Assembly (NCBI RefSeq): GCF_036983985.1 | Contig: NZ_JALAHQ010000001.1 | Span: 744,001 to 808,000 of the forward strand | Direction: 5' to 3' | Origin: Alishewanella metallidurans | GTDB taxonomy: Bacteria > Pseudomonadota > Gammaproteobacteria > Enterobacterales > Alteromonadaceae | Length of the DNA stretch: 64,000 nt | Part shown: positions 1 through 8,076 of the stretch, one piece after another | Layout: every line of letters starts with the position of its first letter | Position numbering within the stretch: the first letter of the stretch is position 1 | Made by a program: the position numbers and the translations under genes | Notes under the pieces: model-generated | Told to the model about the DNA's origin: nothing | What the model saw: only the letters and a program-made list of their open reading frames with translations | Database searches by the model: none

Positions 1-1945
1 CTGGACACTAGTTGCCGATACACAAACCCAAGCTAAGCAAGGCTTACTATTAGATGTTACGCGTCAGCAAGGCAAAGCCTTTAAACCGGTTAATAAAGCT
101 CAGGCTGATGCTGCATTAGCGCAATTAAATAATGCTGATTACAAGGTTGTAGAACGCGAAGATAAACCCAGTAGCAGCAAACCGCAGGCGCCGTTTATAA
201 CGTCAACGTTGCAACAAGCTGCCAGTACGCGGTTAGGTTACGGCGTAAAGAAAACCATGATGTTAGCACAGCGTTTGTATGAAGCCGGCCATATTACCTA
301 TATGCGTACTGACTCAACAAACTTAAGTGCCGATGCCGTAACGGCTTGTCGCGATTATATTGTTGAGCAGTTTGGTAAAAAATACTTACCCGAGCAGCCT
401 CTTAGTTACGGCAGTAAAGCCAACGCACAAGAAGCACACGAAGCCATACGCCCATCAGACGTTAGTGTTATGGCGGGTAGTTTGGCAGATATGGAAGCCG
501 ATGCGCGTAAACTATATGAGCTGATCTGGCGCCAGTTTGTTGCCTGCCAAATGCCACCAGCACAATACGATGTTACTAATATTATTGTGCAAGCGGCTGA
601 TTTTGAACTAAAAGCCAAAGGCCGAGTATTACGTTTTGATGGTTGGACTAAAGTACAACCGGCACAAAAACGTAAAGACGAAGAAGACAACGTATTGCCT
701 GATGTGAAACCAGGTGAAGTGTTAAGTCTTACTGAGCTGCAAAGCGCTCAGCATTTTACTAAACCGCCAGCACGCTTTAGTGAAGCAAGTTTAGTAAAAG
801 AGTTAGAAAAACGTGGTATTGGTCGCCCATCAACCTACGCATCAATTATCTCTACTATTCAAGACCGCGGTTATGTTCGGGTGGAAAATAAGCGTTTTTA
901 TGCTGAGAAAATGGGCGAAATTGTTACCGATCGCTTAGTTGAAAACTTCAACGATTTAATGAATTACGACTTTACGGCCAATATGGAGCTAAAGCTTGAC
1001 GATATTGCTAACGGCCAAGCCCAATGGCGTAAAGAGCTAGACACCTTTTATGGCGATTTTTATCAGAAATTAAAGACCGCAGAAAACGATCCTGAACAAG
1101 GCGGTATGCGGGTTAATCAATTTGTGTTAACCGATATTCCTTGTGCAACCTGTGGTAGGCCAATGGGCATACGCACGGCGTCTACCGGGGTGTTTTTAGG
1201 TTGTTCAGGTTATAACCTGCCACCTAAAGAGCGTTGTACCACGACCATGAATTTAGTGTCGGGTGACGATGCGGTGGCGGTGACTAATGACGAAGAAATG
1301 GAAACTGAAGCTTTACGTCAGAAGAAACGCTGTGTTAAGTGCGGCACCGCAATGGACAGTTATCTGATTGATGAAGGCCGTAAACTGCATGTATGTGGTA
1401 ATAACCCTGCTTGTACTGGCTATGAGGTAGAGCAAGGTAGCTTTAAAATTAAAGGCTACGACGGCCCACTTATTGAATGCGATAAATGCGGCTCTGATAT
1501 GCAGTTAAAATCTGGCCGGTTTGGCAAGTATTTTGGTTGTACTAATGCAGAGTGTAAAAACACGCGGAAATTACTGCGTAGTGGCGAAGCGGCACCACCG
1601 AAGGAAGATCCGGTACATTTGCCTGAGCTAAAATGCGAAAAATCAGACACCTACTTTGTATTACGTGATGGCGCAGCTGGCTTATTTATGGCAGCTGCAA
1701 CTTTTCCAAAATCGCGTGAAACTAGGGCGCCGTTGGTAGCTGAGTTAGCACAATATCGAGAGCGCATTTCGCCGAAGTTTTATTACCTTGCTGATGCACC
1801 GGCCAAAGATCCTGATGGTAATCCGGCTATCGTGCGCTGGAGCCGTAAAACCAAGCAGCAGTACGTTATGTCGGAAAAAGACGGTAAAGCCAGCGGCTGG
1901 TCTGCATGGTACGAAAACGGTAAGTGGATAGTTACTAAAAGTTAA
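1..1945 (+). CDS. topA: DNA topoisomerase I (type IA), 3' part
   Basis: The reading frame is open from base 2 to the stop at 1943-1945, so the 5' part, including the TOPRIM domain, lies outside the window; 647 residues are visible. The enzyme relaxes negative supercoils through a 5'-phosphotyrosine intermediate. The active-site motif ITYMRTDSTNLS is present, with the catalytic Tyr codon at 299-301. The type IA core continues to about base 1100. Three C4 zinc ribbons follow (about 1139-1240, 1340-1430 and 1477-1560), then a zinc-ribbon-like C-terminal domain ending WIVTKS, as in E. coli TopA. A two-way terminator follows the stop. No frameshift is visible. Linkage to cysB about 1.8 kb downstream matches the usual gammaproteobacterial topA-cysB neighbourhood. 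Confidence 0.97.
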   Translation, partial: WTLVADTQTQAKQGLLLDVTRQQGKAFKPVNKAQADAALAQLNNADYKVVEREDKPSSSKPQAPFITSTLQQAASTRLGYGVKKTMMLAQRLYEAGHITYMRTDSTNLSADAVTACRDYIVEQFGKKYLPEQPLSYGSKANAQEAHEAIRPSDVSVMAGSLADMEADARKLYELIWRQFVACQMPPAQYDVTNIIVQAADFELKAKGRVLRFDGWTKVQPAQKRKDEEDNVLPDVKPGEVLSLTELQSAQHFTKPPARFSEASLVKELEKRGIGRPSTYASIISTIQDRGYVRVENKRFYAEKMGEIVTDRLVENFNDLMNYDFTANMELKLDDIANGQAQWRKELDTFYGDFYQKLKTAENDPEQGGMRVNQFVLTDIPCATCGRPMGIRTASTGVFLGCSGYNLPPKERCTTTMNLVSGDDAVAVTNDEEMETEALRQKKRCVKCGTAMDSYLIDEGRKLHVCGNNPACTGYEVEQGSFKIKGYDGPLIECDKCGSDMQLKSGRFGKYFGCTNAECKNTRKLLRSGEAAPPKEDPVHLPELKCEKSDTYFVLRDGAAGLFMAAATFPKSRETRAPLVAELAQYRERISPKFYYLADAPAKDPDGNPAIVRWSRKTKQQYVMSEKDGKASGWSAWYENGKWIVTKS

Positions 1946-1963
1946 AGTGTAATAATTGATATG

Positions 1964-1998
1964 AAAAAAAAGGGGCTAACTGTGTTAGCCCCTTTTTT
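1964..1998. terminator. Bidirectional Rho-independent terminator
   Basis: A perfect 9-bp stem (1972-1980 with 1984-1992, arms GGGGCTAAC/GTTAGCCCC) with a 3-nt loop is flanked by seven A on the left and six T on the right. It can terminate topA and the convergent gene at 2028-2792. Confidence 0.9.
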
Positions 1999-2027
1999 AT
2001 GGTAAAATGTAAACCAATACTAAACTG

Positions 2028-2792
2028 CTACCATTTGCGTTTGGGTGCAAATAACTCATCCAAATCTTTGTTTTCTTTTTCTTCTTTTTTCTCTCGGTCT
2101 CTAAGATTGCCCTCTTTTAGTTGGGTGGCAATATCTTCTAGCGCCTGTATTACTTCTGATTTTCTTGTTAGTACGTAATCATCTTGATGCGGAGTCGCAC
2201 CAAGTGCGGACAGCGCTTTTTCAAAGTACTGTCGGGCTGAGCCTAACATACTATTATTACGAGCTTGATTTCCGCGTTTAATTTGGCTTTCTACATTAAT
2301 TTTTAATTGCAACGCTTCAAGTCGTTTATCTTCTTGCACCACCATTTGTGTATCAACGTTACCCCTAGCGTGTTCTGCACGAAGTACCGTACGAAGCCTT
2401 TTAATGGCTTTAATCATGCCGATAAGTTGCTGATCATTGTCTGGTAAGGTTATTGATTCAGCAACGACACCTGCGTCAGCCGCCGGCTCAGCAAGGCGCT
2501 TTTCTGTTTCTTGTAAACGTTGTTTTATGTCACGACTGCCGGATTCTAATTCAACCATTGCCTTTAATGTCAACGCAATGCGCTTTAATAACATATTGCT
2601 AAGCGTAGGCGACATCGGCACGTTAGCGGAATTAACTAATAGTTCTTCAGTGTCTTCCAGTACGGTACGTAATTTACCAAACTCGGCGCGTTTTAACGTA
2701 GCAAGGCGTTCTTTATGTTGTTGAATTGCATTTACTATTATTGCGATAACTACCAGTGCAATAACGAGCGTTATAATTAAGGTTAACAGCAT
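2028..2792 (-). CDS. Membrane-anchored coiled-coil protein, function unknown
   Basis: 254 residues. I do not recognise a named family. Residues 3-23 form one strongly hydrophobic segment (MLLTLIITLVIALVVIAIIV), so the protein is probably anchored in the inner membrane by its N-terminus. The rest is long, charged and mostly helical: a heptad-like stretch around residues 60-110 and a region at about 165-215 (QYFEKALSALG) that resembles a single TPR-like helical pair. The C-terminus is very rich in Lys and Glu (REKKEEKENKDLDELF). The ATG start has a G-rich Shine-Dalgarno-like run (GGGG) about 5 nt upstream. It is convergent with topA and shares its terminator. Whether it is functionally linked to TopA or to the kinase upstream cannot be told. 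Confidence 0.8.
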   Translation of the reverse strand: MLLTLIITLVIALVVIAIIVNAIQQHKERLATLKRAEFGKLRTVLEDTEELLVNSANVPMSPTLSNMLLKRIALTLKAMVELESGSRDIKQRLQETEKRLAEPAADAGVVAESITLPDNDQQLIGMIKAIKRLRTVLRAEHARGNVDTQMVVQEDKRLEALQLKINVESQIKRGNQARNNSMLGSARQYFEKALSALGATPHQDDYVLTRKSEVIQALEDIATQLKEGNLRDREKKEEKENKDLDELFAPKRKW

Positions 2793-2868
2793 TTAAACCC
2801 CATTTTCACCTGCGCATTTATTATTATATTAATCACAAAACGGCTGAAATAACAGCTATCAGTATTTT

Positions 2869-3561
2869 TCATGGCAAAGATACGCAGAATACACCACCAC
2901 CGAGTTTGCCACCATTGCTTAAATTTACGGTGCCGCGCTCACCTTTATTAAAGTGCGCGGCAGCAATGAGTTTGGCAAAAAATATGCCTAACCCTGTGTG
3001 GTTATTGGCAAGATCGGGCGTATTCATATCAAAATCGGTGTTACTGAGCATAAATGCCGGAAAACCTGGCCCGTCGTCATGCACCTCTATAACTAATTTA
3101 TTATCTTGCTGCTTAATGTGTAACAAAATTGCGGATTTGCAATAACGTAAGGCATTAGCCACCGCATCATTAATTAGATTTATAATGAGGTCGTAATCAA
3201 AAAACCAACGTAAATCTGGTTCGTGGTCTACCGTAACCGTTAAACGTTGTTGCTCGGTAAAAAACTGATTTTTAAGCAGTACCTCTTCGGTAATATCAGA
3301 CAGATAATACTCATCAACCTGCACTGGCATTTGGTTGCGCTCAAAACGATACAATGACAGCAATTGCAGTAAGTTGGAGTTTAGCCGGTTAGCTTCATAG
3401 CTTAACCGTGCTAGTTCATCGCGCGCCGTTTCGGATAGCTGTTGGCGTTCCTGTTGAATAAGCTCGGTAGACTGAATAAGCATGCACAATGAGTTTTTCA
3501 TATCGTGTACTGTTGATGCCAAGACCGAGGCAAAATCAATGCTTGGGATGCTATTATGCAT
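2869..3561 (-). CDS. Orphan soluble sensor-type histidine kinase
   Basis: 230 residues from the ATG at 3561, which has GGAGA just upstream; a GTG at 3585 in the same frame has no ribosome site. The H-box STVHDMKNSL puts the phospho-acceptor His at residue 19. A dimerisation helical hairpin follows, then an HATPase domain with an N-box (NDAVANALRY), a G1 box (DDGPGF) and a G2 box (HTGLGIFFAK). There is no transmembrane segment, PAS, GAF or other sensor domain, so the protein is a bare cytoplasmic kinase core. No response regulator gene is adjacent; the nearest receiver domain is CheV at 55 kb. It is transcribed divergently from cysB. Signal and partner are unknown. All catalytic boxes look intact, so it is probably active. 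Confidence 0.88.
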   Translation of the reverse strand: MHNSIPSIDFASVLASTVHDMKNSLCMLIQSTELIQQERQQLSETARDELARLSYEANRLNSNLLQLLSLYRFERNQMPVQVDEYYLSDITEEVLLKNQFFTEQQRLTVTVDHEPDLRWFFDYDLIINLINDAVANALRYCKSAILLHIKQQDNKLVIEVHDDGPGFPAFMLSNTDFDMNTPDLANNHTGLGIFFAKLIAAAHFNKGERGTVNLSNGGKLGGGVFCVSLP

Positions 3562-3724
3562 ATATTCTCCATAATGGTGTATCACGCGTAATGCTTGTTA
3601 TACCGCGGGCTCGTTTTTTTTAGCTATGATTTAGTTATAACGCACCGCAAATTAAAAATAAGTTGGAATATCTTACTATAGATGTATATTAAACAATGAT
3701 ATGCCATTACCGGACCAGTAACAC

Positions 3725-4702
3725 ATGAAATTGCAGCAGTTGCGCTATATTGTTGAAGTTTTAAACCATAATCTGAACGTATCTTCTACTGCCGAAGGGC
3801 TTTTTACCTCACAGCCGGGCATTAGTAAACAAGTGCGTATGTTGGAAGATGAATTAGGTATTCAGGTGTTTGGCCGAAGCGGCAAACATTTAACGCACGT
3901 GACGCCTGCTGGGCAGGAAGTTATAGAAATTGCCCAGCAAATTCTGGCAAAAGTTGAAAGCATTAAGTCAGTAGCGAAAGAATATACGCTACCTGATCAG
4001 GGTAAGCTAAATATAGCGACTACCCATACACAAGCGCGTTATGCACTGCCGCCGGTTATTAGTGGTTTTATGCAGAAGTTTCCGAAGGTGTCGCTGCATA
4101 TGCACCAAGGAACACCGCAACAGATTTCTGAAGCGGCATCTCGCGGAGATGCGGATTTTGCTATTGCTACTGAGGCGCTGCATCTATACAACGATTTAAT
4201 TATGTTGCCTTGTTATCACTGGAATCGCAGCGTTATTGTGCGTAAAGACCATCCATTGTTGCAGTTGGGTAAGCCGGTAACGATAGAAGATATTGCCCAG
4301 CATCCGATTGTAACTTATGTTTTTGGTTTTACTGGCCGCTCAGAGCTAGATCGTGCTTTCGCTGCTAAAGGCTTAGAGCCTAAAATTGTTTTTACCGCTA
4401 CTGACGCAGATGTAATTAAAACCTATGTCCGACTTGGTTTAGGCGTGGGCGTGATAGCGTCAATGGCAATGGATAAAGAGTTAGATAAAGATTTAGTAGC
4501 AATAGATGCTAGCCACTTATTCGATGCGTCGACGACAAAAATTGGTTTTCGAAAAGGGACTTTTTTACGCACCTACATGTATGATTTTATAGAGCGCTTT
4601 GCCCCACATTTAACCAAAGATGTGGTAGAAAAAGCTAACTTGCTGCGTAATCAAGATGAAATAGACCGTATGTTTGCCCGCTTTAGCTTACCCATCCGCT
4701 AG
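3725..4702 (+). CDS. cysB: LysR-type regulator of cysteine biosynthesis, CysB
   Basis: 325 residues, against 324 for E. coli CysB. The start MKLQQLRYIVEVLNHNLNVS and the winged-helix DNA-binding domain (recognition helix region around FTSQPGISKQVRMLEDELG) match CysB closely. The remainder is the LysR substrate-binding fold that senses N-acetylserine and sulfur status. In this family CysB activates sulfate assimilation and cysteine synthesis genes. It is divergent from the kinase gene at 2869, with about 160 bp between the starts that probably hold both promoters. The long N-terminal match and characteristic length make Cbl or another LysR member unlikely. Confidence 0.95.
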   Translation: MKLQQLRYIVEVLNHNLNVSSTAEGLFTSQPGISKQVRMLEDELGIQVFGRSGKHLTHVTPAGQEVIEIAQQILAKVESIKSVAKEYTLPDQGKLNIATTHTQARYALPPVISGFMQKFPKVSLHMHQGTPQQISEAASRGDADFAIATEALHLYNDLIMLPCYHWNRSVIVRKDHPLLQLGKPVTIEDIAQHPIVTYVFGFTGRSELDRAFAAKGLEPKIVFTATDADVIKTYVRLGLGVGVIASMAMDKELDKDLVAIDASHLFDASTTKIGFRKGTFLRTYMYDFIERFAPHLTKDVVEKANLLRNQDEIDRMFARFSLPIR

Positions 4703-4727
4703 TTTCCTGCGTTAATTCAGTAGCATC

Positions 4728-4755
4728 AAGCCGTTTTATCTAATGAAACGGCCTT
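4728..4755 (+). terminator. Weak hairpin after cysB
   Basis: CCGTTT (4731-4736) pairs with AAACGG (4746-4751), extended by AAG/CTT with a bulge. Only a poor T-tract follows, so it is at most a weak cysB terminator. Confidence 0.45.
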
Positions 4756-4769
4756 GTCTAGTTGCAAAT

Positions 4770-4788
4770 AAGAATAGTTATCAGTATC
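4770..4788 (+). promoter_or_regulatory. Candidate Fur box
   Basis: The 19 bases AAGAATAGTTATCAGTATC match the Fur consensus GATAATGATAATCATTATC at 13 of 19 positions, counted by eye. The site ends 34 bp before the ATG of the PepSY-family gene at 4823, a sensible place for an iron-responsive repressor. Not tested with a weight matrix. Confidence 0.5.
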
Positions 4789-4822
4789 ATGCTCGCCATG
4801 TTTAGTTAATCGTAAATTGTGT

Positions 4823-5452
4823 ATGAGCAAATTTTCGCGCGGCCCAGTATTAGCGAAGTTTATACGGGCAACGCATAGCTATAGCTCGATGTTGGTGCTG
4901 GTATTACTGCTATTTTTCGCCATAACAGGCATAACACTCAATCATCCTGAGTTAATACAGAGTAAAGCAGGTCAACATAGCCAGCAGCTTGAGCTTACGC
5001 TGCCTACGCATTTACGTTTCGCCAGTTTACCAAGCGCAAGTGAAGAGCAGTATAAAATAGCTGAGCAGTTTCGCCAGTGGTTAAGTGAAACCTATCAGGT
5101 ACAAGCGTCGGTATTTAGTTACCAGTTTGAACCTGACGATATGCTACTTGAACTGTATTTTAAGCGCCCAGCGGGTTATGCCAGTGTGGTAGTTAATTTT
5201 AGCGAAGACAAAGCCGAGTTAGATAGCGAGTTTTCTGGTTACTTGGCATTGCTAAATGATTTACATAAAGGGCGTGACGCAGGGCTTAGTTGGTTAGTGC
5301 TAATTGATTTAACGGCGTTGGCTTGCATTATCTTTGCGCTTACGGGGTTCTATTTAATTTTAAAACAACCTTCGCGCCGTTCTATAGGTAATAGTTTGGC
5401 GATGATAGGCGTATTTATAACGCTATTTGCATATTTTTTATCAGTACATTAA
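4823..5452 (+). CDS. PepSY-associated membrane protein
   Basis: 209 residues from the ATG at 4823; a TTG two codons earlier is the alternative start, and neither has a strong ribosome site. A short basic N-terminus and a helix at about 20-40 (SSMLVLVLLLFFAITGITLN) are followed by an approximately 120-residue extracytoplasmic domain. Two further helices lie at about 158-180 and 187-208. The N-terminal HSYSSM..FFAITGITLNHP pattern is typical of PepSY-associated TM proteins, found with TonB-dependent iron or siderophore uptake and ferric reductases. It is first in a three-gene run with DUF2271 and DUF4198 proteins, behind a candidate Fur box. The exact role is unknown; involvement in metal handling at the inner membrane is inferred from family and context. 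Confidence 0.82.
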   Translation: MSKFSRGPVLAKFIRATHSYSSMLVLVLLLFFAITGITLNHPELIQSKAGQHSQQLELTLPTHLRFASLPSASEEQYKIAEQFRQWLSETYQVQASVFSYQFEPDDMLLELYFKRPAGYASVVVNFSEDKAELDSEFSGYLALLNDLHKGRDAGLSWLVLIDLTALACIIFALTGFYLILKQPSRRSIGNSLAMIGVFITLFAYFLSVH

Positions 5453-5486
5453 GTCGACTTAAGCATAATTTAAACAGGAGTGAGTT

Positions 5487-5984
5487 ATGAGGTTAGTTAA
5501 AACCAGCTTGTTGGGATGTGTTATTGCGTTGCTATGGGCTAATAGTATTAATGCTGCGGCAACTGAAATAAGTTTGCAATTACCACAAATAGAGACAAGC
5601 CAGTATCATCGGCCTTATGTTGCAGTTTGGGTGGAAGATGCACAGCAGCAGCCAGTAAAACTGATTGCTTTGTGGGTGCAAAAGCCGGACTGGCTGAAAG
5701 ATTTACGTCGCTTTTGGCGCAAAATTGGCCGCAGTGATACCGCATTAGTTGATGCTGTAAGTAGCGCGACGCAAAAGTCGGGTAGCTATACGTTGCAGTG
5801 GGACGGTAAAGATGATCAAGGCCGAGAACTGACTGCCGGAACATACACTTTGTTAGTTGAAGCAGCAAGAGAGCAGGGCGGCCGCAGTTTGGTAAAACAC
5901 GAGTTTAAGTGGCCAGCAACAGGCGCTTTTATTGAGATTGCGGCTGAGGGCGAGCTGGGCAATATTTCTGCGCGTTTACGTTAA
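5487..5984 (+). CDS. Secreted DUF2271 family protein
   Basis: 165 residues with a clear AGGAG ribosome site 7 nt before the ATG. An N-terminal signal peptide (about residues 1-23, ending near NSINAAA) predicts periplasmic location. The mature part has the DUF2271 pattern: PYVAVWVEDAQQQPVKLIALW, a central KPDWLKDLRRFWR segment, and a FlgD/FN3-like beta region YTLQWDGKDDQGRELTAGTY. The family is often next to PepSY and DUF4198 genes, and no biochemical activity is established for it that I know of. It lies 34 bp after the PepSY gene and 35 bp before the DUF4198 gene, so co-transcription is likely. Confidence 0.85.
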   Translation: MRLVKTSLLGCVIALLWANSINAAATEISLQLPQIETSQYHRPYVAVWVEDAQQQPVKLIALWVQKPDWLKDLRRFWRKIGRSDTALVDAVSSATQKSGSYTLQWDGKDDQGRELTAGTYTLLVEAAREQGGRSLVKHEFKWPATGAFIEIAAEGELGNISARLR

Positions 5985-6019
5985 TTAAGCACAAGTTAAT
6001 TTATAATAAGGACGAATTT

Positions 6020-6820
6020 ATGTTAAAAAAAGCTGTAGTACTTCTGTCATCTTTATTGGTTACAGGTAGCTTAAGTGCACACACCTTATGGGTTATGCCG
6101 AGTCATTATGTGTTATCTAAACCCAAGAGTTGGATTGCCGTTGATGCGTCTGCCGGTAATATGACCTTTGTCGCAGATAAAGGCATCGCGTTAACCGCTT
6201 TAAAAATGTATCAGCCAGACGGTAGTGCTAAAGTGATTACCGATGTCTATCAAGGTAAGCGTAAATCGATGGCCGACGTGCAACTGGGCGGTGACGGCAC
6301 CTACCGTTTAGAGCTAGCAAATCCAGTACGTTTTTTTACTAGCTATGAGTTAGCTGGTGAAAAGAAACGCCTAATGGCAAATAAAGCCGAGCGTAGCGCA
6401 CAGTTACCTAAAGGTGCCACTAACGTTGAAACAGTGCAAATGCGTAGCCGCAATTTTGCTTATATTACCGTTAATGCGCCAACAAACACCGTGTTAAAAT
6501 TGCAAGGTGAAGGCTTAGAGCTTAGCAGCAAAAACCATCCGGCCGATGCCGTGGCCAATGAAGAGCAGCAGTTTGTTTTTAACTTAAATGGCAAACCGCA
6601 AGCTGGAGTTAAAGGCATATTGTCTTTTGATGGCGAATTATACCGTAACGAAGCCGGACGCATAGAGTTTGAAACCAACAGTGAAGGCCGTTTTAGCTTT
6701 ACGCCTGAACAGGCTGGGCGTTATTTAATAGAAGCATCTTATTCAGCTGATATGGCAACTGATGTTGCTGATAAGGTACGCGAGTCTATTACCTATAGCT
6801 TTGAGGTCGCACTACCATAA
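6020..6820 (+). CDS. Periplasmic DUF4198 family protein
   Basis: 266 residues with a signal peptide (about 1-20, cleavage near SLSAHT). The mature N-terminus HTLWVMPSHYVLS is characteristic of DUF4198, a family with two beta-sandwich-like regions associated with metal (nickel, cobalt, iron) uptake loci; family members often begin with His right after signal cleavage, which could bind metal. The C-terminal part (about residues 185-262) looks like a carboxypeptidase-regulatory or Ig-like domain. It is the last gene of the Fur-box/PepSY/DUF2271 run and is followed by a strong hairpin. The function is inferred from family and context only. Confidence 0.85.
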   Translation: MLKKAVVLLSSLLVTGSLSAHTLWVMPSHYVLSKPKSWIAVDASAGNMTFVADKGIALTALKMYQPDGSAKVITDVYQGKRKSMADVQLGGDGTYRLELANPVRFFTSYELAGEKKRLMANKAERSAQLPKGATNVETVQMRSRNFAYITVNAPTNTVLKLQGEGLELSSKNHPADAVANEEQQFVFNLNGKPQAGVKGILSFDGELYRNEAGRIEFETNSEGRFSFTPEQAGRYLIEASYSADMATDVADKVRESITYSFEVALP

Positions 6821-6845
6821 ATTCGCAATTATATAACGCGTTATA

Positions 6846-6879
6846 ACAAAGCCAGCCTAATGTATTAGGTTGGCTTTGT
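6846..6879 (+). terminator. Long hairpin ending the DUF4198 operon
   Basis: A 15-bp stem (6846-6860 with 6865-6879) with a single G-U pair and a TGTA loop. The following T-tract is weak, but the stem is strong. Confidence 0.75.
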
Positions 6880-6940
6880 GCTATTTGTTACACTGTGCAT
6901 TATCTTATTTACTCTTTAAAACGGTAATATTAGGAAAACC

Positions 6941-8059
6941 ATGCGCATTTATGCTGACGAAAATATGCCGTTAGTGTCACAGTTTTTCTCCGACATTGGC
7001 ACTGTAAGTTTGTTTAATGGCCGCACTGTTAGTGCACAACAGCTCAATGACGCCGATATTATACTGGTGCGCTCAGTTACCGACGTTAACGAGGCACTAT
7101 TACAATTAAACACTAAAGTGCGTTTTGTCGGCACCGCCACTATTGGCACCGATCATATCGATCAGGCTTATTTAGCGTCGCGTAGTATTGCCTTTTCCAG
7201 CGCCCCGGGTTGCAATGCGCAGTCGGTTACCGAATATGTGCTGGCTAGCCTTTGGTGCTTGGCACAAAAGTACCAATGGGATCTTAGTCATAAAACGGTT
7301 GGCATTGTCGGTGTGGGTAATATTGGTAGCCGTTTGGCTAACACGCTGCAAGCATTAAACATTACTACGCTACTTTGTGATCCGCTGCGTGCTGCACAAG
7401 AGTCCGATTTTGCCCATTCCGATTTTCAGCAATTATGTCAGCATTGCGATATTATCAGTTTTCACACGCCGCTTTGTACTAGTGGTAACTTTCCAACAAA
7501 GTACCTGCTAAATGCACAAACATTGGCGATGTTAAAGCCAGATTGCGCCATTATTAATGCCTCGCGTGGTGCAGTAATTGATAACAATGCCTTGTTGCAC
7601 GATTTACAAACGGCGCAACAACGCCGTGCCGTTGTGCTTGATGTGTGGGAGCATGAACCCAACATTATGACGGCGCTATTGCCTTATGTGGATATTGCTA
7701 CGGTGCATATTGCTGGTCATAGCATAGAAGGCAAAGCTCGAGGCACAGAAATGCTGTATCAACGCTGTTGCGAGCTGTTAAATATCCCTATTACCAAGCA
7801 GTTGACACAGTTTTTACCTGCTCCTGCATTTAAAGATATTCATATTAGTGAAAACTTTGGGCTTCCAGATGTCCAAAATATAGCAAGACTGTTATATGAT
7901 GTGCGCCGTGATGATGCAATACTGCGCCAATATCTGCATAAACAAGGTTTTGACTGGCTGCGTAAAAATTATCCACCGCGGCGAGAGTTTAGCTCATTAC
8001 AAATTCGCGCTAGCGTAATACCTGATTACCTAAGGCAATTAGGGTTTGGCATAGCATAA
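6941..8059 (+). CDS. pdxB: Erythronate-4-phosphate dehydrogenase
   Basis: 372 residues, a usual PdxB length. It catalyses the second step of the DXP-dependent pyridoxal phosphate pathway, oxidising 4-phosphoerythronate with NAD. It is a D-2-hydroxyacid dehydrogenase fold: the Rossmann motif GIVGVGNIGSR is at about residue 121, the SRGAVID loop at about 208, and the catalytic His in the GHSIEGKARG motif at about 259. The C-terminal dimerisation domain characteristic of PdxB (about 290-372) is present and separates it from generic family members. It is 17 bp ahead of asd, as in related genomes, and probably co-transcribed. Confidence 0.96.
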   Translation: MRIYADENMPLVSQFFSDIGTVSLFNGRTVSAQQLNDADIILVRSVTDVNEALLQLNTKVRFVGTATIGTDHIDQAYLASRSIAFSSAPGCNAQSVTEYVLASLWCLAQKYQWDLSHKTVGIVGVGNIGSRLANTLQALNITTLLCDPLRAAQESDFAHSDFQQLCQHCDIISFHTPLCTSGNFPTKYLLNAQTLAMLKPDCAIINASRGAVIDNNALLHDLQTAQQRRAVVLDVWEHEPNIMTALLPYVDIATVHIAGHSIEGKARGTEMLYQRCCELLNIPITKQLTQFLPAPAFKDIHISENFGLPDVQNIARLLYDVRRDDAILRQYLHKQGFDWLRKNYPPRREFSSLQIRASVIPDYLRQLGFGIA

Positions 8060-8076
8060 TAACTAGAGGAACGGTC

